A stretch of DNA of 64,000 bases from Rugamonas rubra (GCF_900114705.1 NZ_FOTW01000028.1:31341-95340); one strand, 5' to 3'; positions 1 through 10,186 are shown, counted from the stretch's first letter. Numbers and translations are program-made. The notes: generated by a model not told the origin, from the letters alone.

Positions 1-175
1 ACAGCACCGTCTGCGCCATGTTGAATTCCTGCTCGTCCTCGCCGCGCATGGCGCCGAGGATGGCACTGATGGCCTTGGCGAAGCCGGGCATGTCGCCCTG
101 CTGGCGGGTGCGGTCCCACAGCTCGGCCAGGGTCTTTTCACCCAACGGGCCGCTGGCTTTGAAGGCGGGGATCAT
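1..175 (-). CDS. HDOD domain protein (partial, N-terminal end)
   Basis: Only the first 58 codons are in the window; the gene runs off the left edge. The visible protein starts MIPAFKASGPLGEKTLAELW and continues to FNMAQTVL, which resembles the segment just before and at the start of an HDOD domain. HDOD proteins are signalling proteins related to HD phosphohydrolases but usually without catalysis. Its ATG overlaps the stop of the upstream GGDEF-EAL gene in an ATGA arrangement, so the two are probably translationally coupled and act in one c-di-GMP signalling output. The family call rests on a short segment. Confidence 0.6.
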   Translation of the reverse strand, partial: MIPAFKASGPLGEKTLAELWDRTRQQGDMPGFAKAISAILGAMRGEDEQEFNMAQTVL

Positions 176-1908
176 AGGTGCACCTGGCGCAGTTCGGTCG
201 GCACCAGGTTGGCGTAGGTGCTCTCCTTGAGCGCGGCCATGGCGACGTTGGCCGGCATCGGCTTGCCGGTCAGGTAGCCCTGGATGCGTTGGCAGCCGCG
301 CTGTTCCAGGTAGTGCAGCTGCTCCTCGGTTTCGACGCCCTCGGCCACCACCGACAGGTCGAGGTGCTTGGCCAGGTCGAGCACGGCGTTGCAGATGGCG
401 CCGTCCTTTTGCGAGGCGGGCAGGTCGCGGATGAAGGTGCGGTCGATCTTCAGCACCGAGATGGGGAAGCGCTTCAGATAGGCCAGCGAGGAGTAGCCGG
501 TGCCGAAGTCGTCGATGGCGATGCGGGCTTTGCGCTCGGTCATTTTCGACAGGATGGCCTCGGCGTGCACCGGGTCGATCATCAGCGTGCCCTCGGTGAT
601 CTCCAACACCAGCTGGGCGCCGTCCAGGCCGGAGTAGGCGATGGCGTCGTCCAGTACGTCGAGGAATTTATCGTTGCGGAACTGGCGCGGGCTGATGTTG
701 ACGGAGATGTACAGGCTGCGCTTGGCCACCTCCTCGAACTGCTTGAGCTGGACGCAGGCGGCCTTCAGCGCCCAGGCGCCGAGCAGGTTGATCAGGCCGT
801 TGGTCTCGGCGATCGGGATGAAGCGCACCGGCGGCACCATGCCCAGGGTCGGGTGCTTCCAGCGCATAAGAGTCTCGAAGCCGAGGATCTCGCGCGTGTG
901 GGCGTCGACGATGGGCTGGTAGTAGAGCAGGAACTCGCCCTCGCGCACCGCCTGGAACATCGCCGCCTCGAGCGAGATGTCGTGCTCGGGCGCGCTGCCC
1001 TCCTGGCGCGGGCTGTAGACCACGCAGCGCGCCTTGCCGGTCTCCTTGGCGCGCGACATGGCGGCGTCGGCCAGCGCCACCAGGCGCACCTCGTCCTCGG
1101 CGTGGTCCGGGTACAGCGCCACGCCGACCGAGGCGCCGACGTAGATGGTGTGGCCGTCGACCTCGAAGGGCGATTGCAGGGTGGCGATCAGGCGGCCGGT
1201 GACCAGCTTGATCTGCGCGTCGCTGTGGGTGCCCGGCAGCACGGCGACGAACTCGTCGCCGCCGACGCGGGCCAGGGTGTCGCTGTCGCGCAGGGTCTTG
1301 CGCAGGCGCGCGGCGGCCATGCGCAGCACGGCGTCGCCGACCGGGTGGCCGAGGCCGTCGTTGACCTTCTTAAAGCCGTCCAGGCCGATGGTGGCCACCG
1401 AGAAGCCCTGGCCGGAGCGGCGCGCCTGGGCGATCACCATGCGGATGCGGTCCGACAGCAGCAGCCGGTTGGGCAGCTCGGTGAGGGCGTCGTGGGTGGC
1501 CATGTGGCGCAGCCGCTCCTCGGTGGCGTGCTGGGCCGACAGGTCGCGGCCGACCAGCAGCAGTCCCGGGTTGTCGCTGTCGACGTCGAAGGCGGAGATG
1601 CGTAGCTCGTAGCTGATGTCCTGCTCGGGGGTCTTCAGGTGCAGTTCGACGCGGCAGGCGCTGCGCGCCTCGATCGCCTCGATCAGGGTGGCCTTCAGCG
1701 CGGCGCGGTCGATTTCGGCGACGTGGGCCGCCAGCGGTTCGCCCAGCAGCGTGCGGCCGCAGCAGATCAGGGCCACGGTCCGCCGGCTGGCGAACAGGAT
1801 CTGCCCTTGCTGGTTGAGGCGGAACACCACATCGCCGGCCTCCTCCATGAGCTTATCGAGTTCATGGCGCAGATCGAGCACAGGCGGGACTGGGGAGCTG
1901 GAAAGCAT
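172..1908 (-). CDS. PAS-GGDEF-EAL bifunctional c-di-GMP protein
   Basis: This 578-residue protein has no signal peptide or membrane segment and is probably cytoplasmic. An N-terminal PAS-like domain (about 15-130) is followed by a diguanylate cyclase domain with intact GGDEF at 216-220. An RxxD inhibitory site (RDSD, 207-210) sits exactly five residues upstream. The EAL phosphodiesterase domain carries ETL at 345-347 in place of EAL (a tolerated variant), DDFGTGYSSL near 466, KIDRTFI near 487 and AEGVET near 522. Both catalytic halves look intact, so it may make or degrade c-di-GMP according to the PAS signal. It is followed by the HDOD gene with a 4-bp overlap. Confidence 0.93.
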   Translation of the reverse strand: MLSSSPVPPVLDLRHELDKLMEEAGDVVFRLNQQGQILFASRRTVALICCGRTLLGEPLAAHVAEIDRAALKATLIEAIEARSACRVELHLKTPEQDISYELRISAFDVDSDNPGLLLVGRDLSAQHATEERLRHMATHDALTELPNRLLLSDRIRMVIAQARRSGQGFSVATIGLDGFKKVNDGLGHPVGDAVLRMAAARLRKTLRDSDTLARVGGDEFVAVLPGTHSDAQIKLVTGRLIATLQSPFEVDGHTIYVGASVGVALYPDHAEDEVRLVALADAAMSRAKETGKARCVVYSPRQEGSAPEHDISLEAAMFQAVREGEFLLYYQPIVDAHTREILGFETLMRWKHPTLGMVPPVRFIPIAETNGLINLLGAWALKAACVQLKQFEEVAKRSLYISVNISPRQFRNDKFLDVLDDAIAYSGLDGAQLVLEITEGTLMIDPVHAEAILSKMTERKARIAIDDFGTGYSSLAYLKRFPISVLKIDRTFIRDLPASQKDGAICNAVLDLAKHLDLSVVAEGVETEEQLHYLEQRGCQRIQGYLTGKPMPANVAMAALKESTYANLVPTELRQVHL

Positions 1909-2078
1909 TGTGACGATCTACACTTTCATTTTTTTCATATCTTGCATTCTACAATCTTATCGGCGCGATGGCACGGGGCAGCATGGCGCCCGCCCGGCAA
2001 AACCAGAACGAAATGTATCATTGAACGCGGTGGAAATACATGAACAAGGACAACTTATATGAATGTTTTGTTCATTTT

Positions 2079-2110
2079 TCTGCGCCGCCATGGAAAAACG
2101 GCGGCGCAGA
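2079..2110. repeat. Perfect 11-bp hairpin beyond the fatty-acid operon
   Basis: TCTGCGCCGCC and GGCGGCGCAGA pair perfectly around a 10-nt loop. The hairpin lies about 40 bp beyond the stop of the minus-strand FadJ-like gene and may act in 3' processing or termination. It lacks a U-tract on that strand. A run of ten G residues (2113-2122) follows immediately and could vary in length. Confidence 0.5.
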
Positions 2111-2147
2111 ATGGGGGGGGGGCGCTTGGCCTGCGCGTTTTTCTTGC

Positions 2148-3461
2148 CTAGTGGATAAGCTTTTGCCAGCCCGGCGCCGGCGTGAAACGCTCGCCCAGTT
2201 GCGCCGCGCGGGCGGCGAACCGGCTCGCGCCGAGCGTGGCGATGAAGCGCAGCGCGCCGCCGCTGTGGGCGGGAAAACCACAGTCGCGCACCGAGATGCG
2301 GTCGGCCTGGCCGACGTCGCCGGCCAGCAGGGTGTCGACGCCGCGCAAGGCCGTCAGCGCCTGGGCGTACAGCAGGCGGTCGCGCGCCTGCTCGACGTCG
2401 GCCGCGCTGGCCTTGGCGGCCGCCGCGGCCGGCTCCTCCGGCGGTAGCTGGGCCAGGCCGGCGGCCATGGCGGCGTGGCGCAGCAGCGCGGCCGGCAGGC
2501 CTTCGGCGCGCAGCAGCGCCAGTTCGTCCAGGTAGGCCAGGCGCAGCGTGGCGGCGAACTGCTCGGCCTGGGCCGACGGTGCGGCCGGGATGCGGCTCAG
2601 GCGGATCAGGTTCTTGGCCACGGCGCCCAGCGCGCACTGGCAGAAGTAGCGGCTCTCGATCAGCAGGGCGTTGTCGAAGTCCACTTGCAGGCCCTCGACC
2701 ATGGCGCACAGGACGGCTTCCGGCGCCGGGTAGTGGCCGCGCGTGCGCTGGCGCAGCATGGCCGGCGCCACCTGCAGCAACGTTTGCAGCGGCGCCGAGT
2801 TGAGGGCGCCGCCGGGCAGGCGGTAGCCCTTGGCGTCCCACGGTTGGCCGGCGGCGGCGCCGTTGGCCAGCAGCGCGGCGAGCTGTTCGGCCAGCGCGGC
2901 GGCGTCGGCGGCGACGTCGTGCAGCAGGCCGGCCTCCAGCGCCTGCGCGGCGCTGAGTGGTTTGCCTTCGACCAGCAGCGGCATGGCCGCCTGCAGTCCG
3001 CTCAGGCGCACGGCGCGGGCCAGTTCGCCGGCCACCGGCGCCAGGCCCAGCTTGACCTGCGGCAGGGCGATGCTGGCGTCGGCCAGGGCGACGCGGTGGT
3101 GGCAGGCCAGCGCCAGGCCGAGGGCGTGGCCCTCGACGGCGCCGCACAGCGTGGCGATCAGCGGCTTGTCGAGCAGGTCGAGGCGGCGCAGCAGGGCGTT
3201 GTAGTCGGCCAGGGTGCGCATGCAGTCGGCCGCCTGTTCGGGCGCCAGGGCCAGCAGCTGTTCCAGTTCCTCGTGCTGGGCGGGATGGTCGGCGCTGTCG
3301 GCGCCGCCGTCGATGGCCAGCACCACTTGCAGCAGCGGCGCCGCTTCGATGCGTTCGACGGCGGCCTTCAGCTCGCGGCGGAAGGCGGCGTTGAAGGGGC
3401 TGACGGCACGCGCCGCCAGGTTCAGGGTCAGGCTGTCGCCTTGTTGGTGGTAAGTGATCAT
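2148..3461 (-). CDS. FadJ-like protein lacking its Rossmann domain (probable pseudoenzyme)
   Basis: This 437-residue protein starts MITYHQQGDS, 11 bp after the thiolase stop. Residues 1-200 follow an enoyl-CoA hydratase fold. The linker near 230-270 (beginning YPAPEAVLCAMVEG) is the one normally joining hydratase to 3-hydroxyacyl-CoA dehydrogenase. The C-terminus (for example GFPAHSGGALRF) matches the dehydrogenase C-terminal domains. The NAD-binding Rossmann domain, about 190 residues in full-length relatives, is absent. The two hydratase glutamates, normally 20 residues apart, are replaced by Gly115 and Gln135. Neither classical reaction should be possible. It may be a structural partner of the thiolase or simply a decayed enzyme. 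The reading frame is otherwise clean. Confidence 0.8.
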   Translation of the reverse strand: MITYHQQGDSLTLNLAARAVSPFNAAFRRELKAAVERIEAAPLLQVVLAIDGGADSADHPAQHEELEQLLALAPEQAADCMRTLADYNALLRRLDLLDKPLIATLCGAVEGHALGLALACHHRVALADASIALPQVKLGLAPVAGELARAVRLSGLQAAMPLLVEGKPLSAAQALEAGLLHDVAADAAALAEQLAALLANGAAAGQPWDAKGYRLPGGALNSAPLQTLLQVAPAMLRQRTRGHYPAPEAVLCAMVEGLQVDFDNALLIESRYFCQCALGAVAKNLIRLSRIPAAPSAQAEQFAATLRLAYLDELALLRAEGLPAALLRHAAMAAGLAQLPPEEPAAAAAKASAADVEQARDRLLYAQALTALRGVDTLLAGDVGQADRISVRDCGFPAHSGGALRFIATLGASRFAARAAQLGERFTPAPGWQKLIH

Positions 3462-3472
3462 GGCGGTCTCCG

Positions 3473-4675
<1,203 letters not shown>

Positions 4676-4774
4676 ATTGTCTCCAAGCGCGCGGCCGGGG
4701 CGGCGCGGTGTTTGATGGTTTTTGTTGTGATTTTCTTCACTTATGTGTGCAATCATAGAGCCGGCTCAACAACA

Positions 4775-4813
4775 AAGCAACTGCTTGCTTGATTATTGTG
4801 TTTGCGCTAATCT
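4775..4813 (+). promoter_or_regulatory. Candidate promoter with overlapping operator
   Basis: TTGCTT (4785-4790), a 17-nt spacer and TAATCT (4808-4813) form a plausible sigma-70 promoter for the acyl-CoA dehydrogenase gene. The -35 hexamer is half of a small palindrome, AAGCAA-CTGC-TTGCTT (4775-4790). That position would suit repression by the TetR protein encoded at the end of the same operon. The assignment is inferred from position and symmetry only. Confidence 0.35.
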
Positions 4814-4841
4814 GCCTTCTCCAATCGACCACGGGGCACGC

Positions 4842-5996
4842 ATGTTCAACAGTCACGAGCACCAGGAGCTGCAGCGCACGCTGAAGCGCTTCATCGACCA
4901 GGAGATCAATCCGCATGTCGACGAGTGGGAGGCGGCCGAGGCCTTTCCGGCCCACGAGTTGTTCAAGAAGCTGGGCGACCTGGGCCTGCTGGGCCTGACC
5001 AAGCCGGTCGAATACGGCGGCCTTGGACTGGACTATTCATTCTCGATGGCGATGGCCGAGACGCTCGGCGATGTCGACTGCGGCGGCATTCCCATGGCGA
5101 TCGGCGTGCACACCGACATGTGCACGCCGGCCTTGGCGCGCTTCGGCTCGGACGCGCTGCGCCGGCAGTTCTTGGCGCCGGCCATCAGCGGCGACATGGT
5201 CGGCTGCGTCGGCGTGTCGGAGGCGGCGGCCGGCTCGGACGTGGCGGCCATCAAGGCCACGGCGCGCAAGGACGGCGACGACTACCTTATCGATGGCAGC
5301 AAGATGTGGATCACCAACAGCCTGCAGGCCGACTGGATGTGCGTGCTGGCCAACACCTCGGACGGCGCGCCGCACAAGAACAAGACGCTGATCATCGTGC
5401 CGATGGATGCGCCCGGCGTCTCGGTCGGCAAGAAGATCCGCAAGATCGGCATGCATTCGTCGGACACGGGGCTGATCCACTTCGACGGCGTGCGCGTGCC
5501 GCAGCGCTACGCCATCGGCGAGGAGGGCATGGGCTTCACCTACCAAATGCTGCAGTTCCAGGAAGAGCGCCTGTGGGCCGCCGCCAACGCCATCCAAAGC
5601 CTGGTCAACTGCATCGAGACCACGGCCGAGTGGGCGCGCGAGCGCACGATGTTCGGCGGCCGCCTGCTGGACAACCAGCACGTGCAGTTCAAGCTGGCCG
5701 AGTTGAAGACGGAAGTGGAAAGCCTGCGCGCGCTGACCTACCGCGCAGGCCAGTTGTACATCGGCGGCGCCGACGTGACCGAGCTGGCCTCGATGGCCAA
5801 GCTGAAGGCCGGCCGCCTGCTGCGCCTGGTGCCGGACGCCTGCCTGCAATTCTGGGGCGGCATGGGTTACAGCCTGGAGAACCGCGTTTCTCGCCTGTTC
5901 CGCGACGGCCGGCTGGCCTCCATCGCCGGCGGCGCCGACGAGGTCATGTTGGGCATCATCGCCAAACAAATGGGGCTGGTGGCGCGCAAGCGCTAG
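4842..5996 (+). CDS. Acyl-CoA dehydrogenase
   Basis: This 384-residue flavoprotein should catalyse the first, alpha-beta dehydrogenation step of beta-oxidation. Visible family motifs are VGVSEAAAGSD near 124-133, KMWITN near 154 and WARERTMFGG. At the usual catalytic position (the E of xEGTxE) the sequence reads IAGGADEV, with no Glu there. A Glu in EERLWAAA (about 242) sits where isovaleryl-CoA-type dehydrogenases carry their base, and probably takes that role. The start MFNSHEHQEL gives the family length. A longer upstream reading adds an unrelated leader overlapping the promoter. It heads a three-gene operon. Confidence 0.9.
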   Translation: MFNSHEHQELQRTLKRFIDQEINPHVDEWEAAEAFPAHELFKKLGDLGLLGLTKPVEYGGLGLDYSFSMAMAETLGDVDCGGIPMAIGVHTDMCTPALARFGSDALRRQFLAPAISGDMVGCVGVSEAAAGSDVAAIKATARKDGDDYLIDGSKMWITNSLQADWMCVLANTSDGAPHKNKTLIIVPMDAPGVSVGKKIRKIGMHSSDTGLIHFDGVRVPQRYAIGEEGMGFTYQMLQFQEERLWAAANAIQSLVNCIETTAEWARERTMFGGRLLDNQHVQFKLAELKTEVESLRALTYRAGQLYIGGADVTELASMAKLKAGRLLRLVPDACLQFWGGMGYSLENRVSRLFRDGRLASIAGGADEVMLGIIAKQMGLVARKR

Positions 5997-6058
5997 GTCC
6001 ACTTTTTGATACCGCCGGCGCCGCGCGGCGCCGAGCGCAATCCGAACCGGGAGTAGAC

Positions 6059-7750
6059 ATGAACGAATTCGACACCCACGAGATCAGCAACACGGTCGCG
6101 CCGTTTGAGAACATCAACCTGTACGCCTGCGATCCGGCGCTGCAGGAGGCCTTGCTGCGCGAGGGCGGCGCCAACGCGGCAGCCTCGCTGCAGGCGCTGG
6201 GCGAGCTGCTGGGCCGCGCCGAGACGCTGGAGCTGGCGCGGCTGGCCAACCAGAACAAGCCGACCTTGCACAATTTCGACCGCGAGGGCCGCCGCATCGA
6301 CGAGGTGGAGTACCACCCGGCCTGGCACAAGCTGATGACGCTACTCATAGAGAACGGCACCCACGCCTCGCCGTGGGACGCCGTCGAGGGCGGCGAGCAG
6401 GTGGCGCGGGCGGCGCGCTACATCCTGTTCGGCCAGGTGGAGAACGGCTCGCAGTGCCCGGTGACGATGACCTACGCCTCGGTGCCGGCGCTGCGCCAGG
6501 CGCCGCGCATCGCCGCCCGCTGGCTGCCGAAGATTTTGTCGCGCCAGTACGACCCGCGCTCGCTGCCGATCGAGCAGAAGCGCGGCGCCCTGCTGGGCAT
6601 GGGCATGACGGAGAAGCAGGGTGGCTCCGACGTGCGCAGCAACACCACGCGGGCCATGCCGGTGCCGCCGGCCGAGGGCCGCCGCCTGTTCGGCGAGGAG
6701 GGCGACGCCGAGGACTTGTTCCGCATCGTCGGCCACAAATGGTTTTTCTCGGCGCCGCAGTGCGACGCCCACCTGGTGCTGGCGCAGACCGACGACGCCG
6801 GCAGCGCCGGCCTGAGTTGCTTCTTCCTGCCGCGCTATCTGCCCGACGGCAGCCGCAACCAGATCCGCGTGCAGCGCCTGAAGGACAAGCTGGGCAACCG
6901 CTCCAGCGCCTCGTCCGAGGTGGAGTTCACCGGCGCCTACGGCTGGCTGGTGGGCAGGCAGGGGCGCGGCATTCCGACCATTTTGGAGATGGGCAGCCAC
7001 ACCCGGCTCGACTGCGTGGTGGGCAGCGCCGGCATCATGCGCGCCGCGCTGACGCACGCGCTGCACCACGCGCGGCGCCGCGTCGCCTTCGGCAAACCGC
7101 TGGCGCAGCAGCCGCTGATGCAGAACGTGCTGGCCGATATGGCGCTCGAATCGGAGGCGGCGACCGTCTTCGCGCTGCGGCTGGCGCGCTGCTTCGACCA
7201 GTCGGACGATCCGGCGCAGGCGCTGCTGGCGCGTGTTCTGACGCCGGCCGGCAAATATTGGATCTGCAAGCGTGGCCCGACCTTCGGCGCCGAGGCGATG
7301 GAGGTGCTCGGCGGCAGCGGCTACGTCGAGGACGGCCCGTTGGCGCGGCTGTACCGCGAGTTCCCCGTCAATTCGATCTGGGAGGGCTCGGGCAACGTGA
7401 TGTGCCTGGACCTGCTGCGCGCCTTCGGCAAAACCCCGGCCGCACGCGAGGCGCTGGCGGCCGAGCTGGCGCTGGCCGGCGAGGGCAACGTGCCCTACAC
7501 CGGCTACACGGCGACGCTGCTGGCCGACCTGGCGCAGCCGCAGTCGGACGAGTACGGCGCGCGCCGGCTGGCCGAGCGCATCGTGCTGGCGGTGCAGGCC
7601 GGCCTGTTGCTGCGCCACGCGCCGGCCTTCGTGGCGGACGGCTTCGTCAACTCGCGGCTGGGCGCCGGCGTGGGCGGCGCCTTCGGCTGCCTGCCGGCCG
7701 GCGTCGACTGCGCCGCCATCCTGGCGCGCGCGCTGGTGGAGGACGAATGA
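6059..7750 (+). CDS. aidB: AidB-like acyl-CoA dehydrogenase
   Basis: This 563-residue protein belongs to the AidB branch of the acyl-CoA dehydrogenases, which are longer than usual and tied to the adaptive response to DNA alkylation in E. coli. Family features are GMGMTEKQGGSDVRSNTT near 181-198, GHKWFFSAPQCDA, RLKDKLGNRSSASSEVEF and WEGSGNVMCLDLLRA near the C-terminus. An in-frame extension reaches far upstream, but the ATG at 6059 matches the family N-terminus and lies 62 bp after the previous stop. Its place between an acyl-CoA dehydrogenase and a TetR gene suggests a lipid-metabolic role as much as a DNA-damage role. Confidence 0.88.
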   Translation: MNEFDTHEISNTVAPFENINLYACDPALQEALLREGGANAAASLQALGELLGRAETLELARLANQNKPTLHNFDREGRRIDEVEYHPAWHKLMTLLIENGTHASPWDAVEGGEQVARAARYILFGQVENGSQCPVTMTYASVPALRQAPRIAARWLPKILSRQYDPRSLPIEQKRGALLGMGMTEKQGGSDVRSNTTRAMPVPPAEGRRLFGEEGDAEDLFRIVGHKWFFSAPQCDAHLVLAQTDDAGSAGLSCFFLPRYLPDGSRNQIRVQRLKDKLGNRSSASSEVEFTGAYGWLVGRQGRGIPTILEMGSHTRLDCVVGSAGIMRAALTHALHHARRRVAFGKPLAQQPLMQNVLADMALESEAATVFALRLARCFDQSDDPAQALLARVLTPAGKYWICKRGPTFGAEAMEVLGGSGYVEDGPLARLYREFPVNSIWEGSGNVMCLDLLRAFGKTPAAREALAAELALAGEGNVPYTGYTATLLADLAQPQSDEYGARRLAERIVLAVQAGLLLRHAPAFVADGFVNSRLGAGVGGAFGCLPAGVDCAAILARALVEDE

Positions 7751-8340
7751 GCGGCGCCGCCGCCGTGGTCGCCGTCGACAACAACCGCCGCGCCGACCTG
7801 CTGCGCGTGGCGGCGCGGCTGTTCCGCGAGCGCGGCTTCGACGGCACCACCATCCGCGACATCGCCGACGCCGTCGGCATGCGCTCGGGCAGCCCCTTCT
7901 ACCACTTCAAGAGCAAGCAGGAGATCCTGGCGGCGGTGATGGAGGAGGGCCTGGTGGCCGGCCTGCCGACCGCCGAGGCCATCGTCGCCGGCGGCCTGGC
8001 GCCGCGCGAGAAGTTCCGCGCCCTGGTGCGCGCGCATTTGGAGACGGTGCTGGCCGAGGGTCACGACTTCATTCCGGTGCTCTTGTATGACTGGCGTTGT
8101 TTGACGCCGCTGCTGCGGCAGCGCGTGCTGGTGCTGCGCGACCGCTACGACCAACTGTGGCAGGACCTGGTGACGGAGCTGTACCGCGCCGGCGAGCTGG
8201 CCAGCGACGGCAAGGTGGCGCGCCTGCTGCTGATGGGGGCGATCAACTACAGCGTGCTTTGGTATCGCGAGGGGCAGGGCTCGGACCTGGACCAGATCGC
8301 GCAGGAGGCGGTGGCCATGTTCCTGCGCCGCGCCGCGTAG
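7747..8340 (+). CDS. TetR-family regulator of the acyl-CoA oxidation operon
   Basis: This 197-residue protein has an N-terminal helix-turn-helix (residues about 16-62: RVAARLFRERGFDGTTIRDI, then GSPFYHFKSKQEIL) and a ligand domain typical of TetR proteins. Its ATG overlaps the stop of aidB in an ATGA arrangement, so it is translationally coupled. By position it probably represses this operon and the divergent thiolase operon in response to an acyl-CoA or fatty acid. The small palindrome over the promoter at 4775-4790 is a candidate site. The ligand is not deducible. Confidence 0.88.
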   Translation: MSGAAAVVAVDNNRRADLLRVAARLFRERGFDGTTIRDIADAVGMRSGSPFYHFKSKQEILAAVMEEGLVAGLPTAEAIVAGGLAPREKFRALVRAHLETVLAEGHDFIPVLLYDWRCLTPLLRQRVLVLRDRYDQLWQDLVTELYRAGELASDGKVARLLLMGAINYSVLWYREGQGSDLDQIAQEAVAMFLRRAA

Positions 8341-8420
8341 ACAGGGGCCTTGGGGCTGATTCGAAGCGCTCCGGCGGGGCGGGTTCTACTTGCCTCACCC
8401 CACCCCGGGACGCGGAAGCC

Positions 8421-8450
8421 GGGGTCTGACCCCTGGCGGGGTCAGACCCC
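8421..8450. repeat. GGGGTCTGACCCC palindrome, copy 1
   Basis: Two perfect 13-nt arms, GGGGTCTGACCCC and GGGGTCAGACCCC, flank a 4-nt loop in the gap between the TetR gene and upp. Each arm is itself nearly palindromic. The same element recurs at 35225-35254 and 51137-51166, and a close variant at 30869-30895 and 34347-34373. It could form a strong hairpin in RNA from either strand. Confidence 0.9.
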
Positions 8451-8632
8451 TTCGCCTTGGGGGCTTGGGCCGGCATCCCGCCGATCGTTGAAGGGCCTTT
8501 TATTTCGTAAATCGGTTCCATCGCGTGCCGATGGCTGGGATAATGCGGCTTACAACCGAAAAACGGCAACGAAGACGCCGCCCGTATCCCGGTGCGCGGC
8601 CGTCCTCACGACAAAAAAGAGCACACTCCACC

Positions 8633-9286
8633 ATGAAACAAGATCCGCGCTTCCCCAATCTCTTCATCACCGACCACCCGCTGATCCAGCACAAACTGAG
8701 CCACATGCGCGAGAAGGACACCTCGACCCGCACCTTCCGCGAGCTGCTCAAAGAGATCACCCTGCTGATGGGCTACGAGATCACGCGCGACCTGCCGCTG
8801 ACCACCCGCCAGATCGAAACCCCGCTGATGACCATCGATGCGCCCGTCATCGCCGGCAAGAAGCTGGCCATCGTGCCGATTTTGCGTGCCGGCATCGGCA
8901 TGAGCGACGGCCTGCTGAACCTGGTGCCGTCGGCACGCGTCGGCCACATCGGCGTGTACCGCGACCCGGACACCCACCAGCCGGTGGAATACCTGGTGCG
9001 CCTGCCCGACCTGAACGAGCGCACCTTCATCCTGTGCGATCCGATGGTGGCGACCGGCAATTCGGCCGTGCACGCCGTCGACGTGCTCAAATCGCGCGGC
9101 GTGAGCGACGACCAGATCATCTTCCTGGCCTTGGTGGCCGCGCCGGAAGGCATCACCGTGTTCCAGGCGGCCCACCCCGGCGTGAAGATCTACTGCGCCT
9201 CGCTGGACTCGCACCTCAACGAGCACGCCTACATCGTGCCGGGCCTGGGCGACGCCGGCGACCGCATCTTCGGCACCAAGGGATAG
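8633..9286 (+). CDS. upp: Uracil phosphoribosyltransferase
   Basis: This 217-residue enzyme salvages pyrimidines by converting uracil and PRPP to UMP. The PRPP-binding loop reads DPMVATGNSA (usually DPMLATGGSA), and the uracil-binding C-terminus AYIVPGLGDAGDRIFGTKG is intact. The start MKQDPRFPNL gives the standard family length. An upstream in-frame start would add 36 residues not expected in the family. An Hpt-domain gene follows 18 bp after its stop. Confidence 0.96.
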   Translation: MKQDPRFPNLFITDHPLIQHKLSHMREKDTSTRTFRELLKEITLLMGYEITRDLPLTTRQIETPLMTIDAPVIAGKKLAIVPILRAGIGMSDGLLNLVPSARVGHIGVYRDPDTHQPVEYLVRLPDLNERTFILCDPMVATGNSAVHAVDVLKSRGVSDDQIIFLALVAAPEGITVFQAAHPGVKIYCASLDSHLNEHAYIVPGLGDAGDRIFGTKG

Positions 9287-9304
9287 TTTCAGCGCGCGCC
9301 GACC

Positions 9305-9652
9305 ATGTCCACACCGCACGACGCCAAGTTCCACGCCCATCTGCAATTGCTGGCCGACAAGTACGCGGCCCGCCTGCCGGCGACGCTGGAGCAGATCGCC
9401 GCCGTGCTGGCCGCCTGCCGGGCCGATGGCGCCGCGCCGTCCGCCGAGCACCTGCATGTGTTGCACGAGTTGCTGCACGGCGTGGCCGGCACGGCCGGCA
9501 CCTTCGGCTTCGCGCTGCTGGGCCAGCAGTGCCGGCAGGTCGAGCAGCAGTTGCGCCAGGCGATGTTGACGCCGTCTTGCTGGGCCGCTGCCGCCGCCGA
9601 TTTGGACAAAGTGTTGCGCTGGGCCGCAACAAATCCACGTGCGCGCACCTAG
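9305..9652 (+). CDS. Hpt-domain phosphotransfer protein
   Basis: This 115-residue, mostly helical protein carries the histidine phosphotransfer motif HGVAGTAGTFGF. His58 aligns with the phosphorylated His of Hpt domains (HxLxG). It should relay phosphate between a hybrid sensor kinase and a response regulator, but no hybrid kinase is nearby. Only 18 bp separate it from upp, so the two may share a transcript without a functional link. Confidence 0.75.
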   Translation: MSTPHDAKFHAHLQLLADKYAARLPATLEQIAAVLAACRADGAAPSAEHLHVLHELLHGVAGTAGTFGFALLGQQCRQVEQQLRQAMLTPSCWAAAAADLDKVLRWAATNPRART

Positions 9653-9958
9653 GGCTAAAACTTTGCGTTATGATCTTGCCCACGTTTGATATGTGTCAAA
9701 CACTGTCAGGATTTCTTCTCTATAGTGAAATCCATGCTGTACGAGGCGGGTTGGGAAGTGCGGTTTGTAGGGTGAAAGCAGGGTGAAATTCCCCTCTGCG
9801 AATTTATTTTCACAAAGACGTGCTTTTCTCGTTTTGTTCGGTATAATGCGGGATCGTTTAGATTCAAGAGTAGTGCAGTTGCAGTTGGTCTGTCATTTCT
9901 TTCTTGCTTCAAACGATATCACGGGCGCAAGCCCAACTTAACTGAAATAGGAATTGTA
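9653..9958 (+). promoter_or_regulatory. Cold-shock gene upstream region and promoter
   Basis: This 306-bp gene-free stretch is AT-richer than its surroundings. It holds a perfect TATAAT at 9842-9847. No good -35 hexamer is seen at the normal spacing. Transcription from it would give an untranslated leader of about 105 nt before the cold-shock gene. Long structured leaders controlling stability and translation are known for cspA-type genes. I see no convincing gene in this stretch. Confidence 0.55.
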
Positions 9959-10162
9959 ATGGCAACTGGTATCGTAAAATGGTTTAATGATTCGAAGGGC
10001 TTCGGCTTTATCACCCCTGACGAAGGCGGCGAAGATCTGTTCGCTCACTTCTCGGCGATTCAGTCCGCAGGCTTCAAGTCGCTGCAAGAGAACCAACGTG
10101 TCTCTTTCGAAGTGACCGCTGGTCCTAAAGGCAAGCAAGCTTCGAACATTCAGCCAATCTAA
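9959..10162 (+). CDS. Cold-shock protein (CspA family)
   Basis: This 67-residue single cold-shock domain has both nucleic-acid motifs, KGFGFI (RNP1, residues 13-18) and LFAHF (RNP2, about 28-32). Such proteins bind single-stranded RNA or DNA and melt RNA structure, either in the cold or constitutively. The gene is monocistronic: a leader with a TATAAT box lies upstream and a strong intrinsic terminator follows. Whether it is cold-induced cannot be read from the sequence. Confidence 0.96.
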   Translation: MATGIVKWFNDSKGFGFITPDEGGEDLFAHFSAIQSAGFKSLQENQRVSFEVTAGPKGKQASNIQPI

Positions 10163-10186
10163 TACGCTGAGTCAAACGAAATAAAG

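Noticed and set aside
178..1605. Long plus-strand open frame opposite the GGDEF-EAL gene
   Set aside because: It is an antisense shadow caused by high GC. It has no recognised motif and lies wholly over a gene with intact catalytic sites.
4925..6058. Upstream extension of the AidB frame
   Set aside because: The frame is open but overlaps the acyl-CoA dehydrogenase and encodes Arg/Gly-rich shadow sequence. The AidB family N-terminus begins at 6059.
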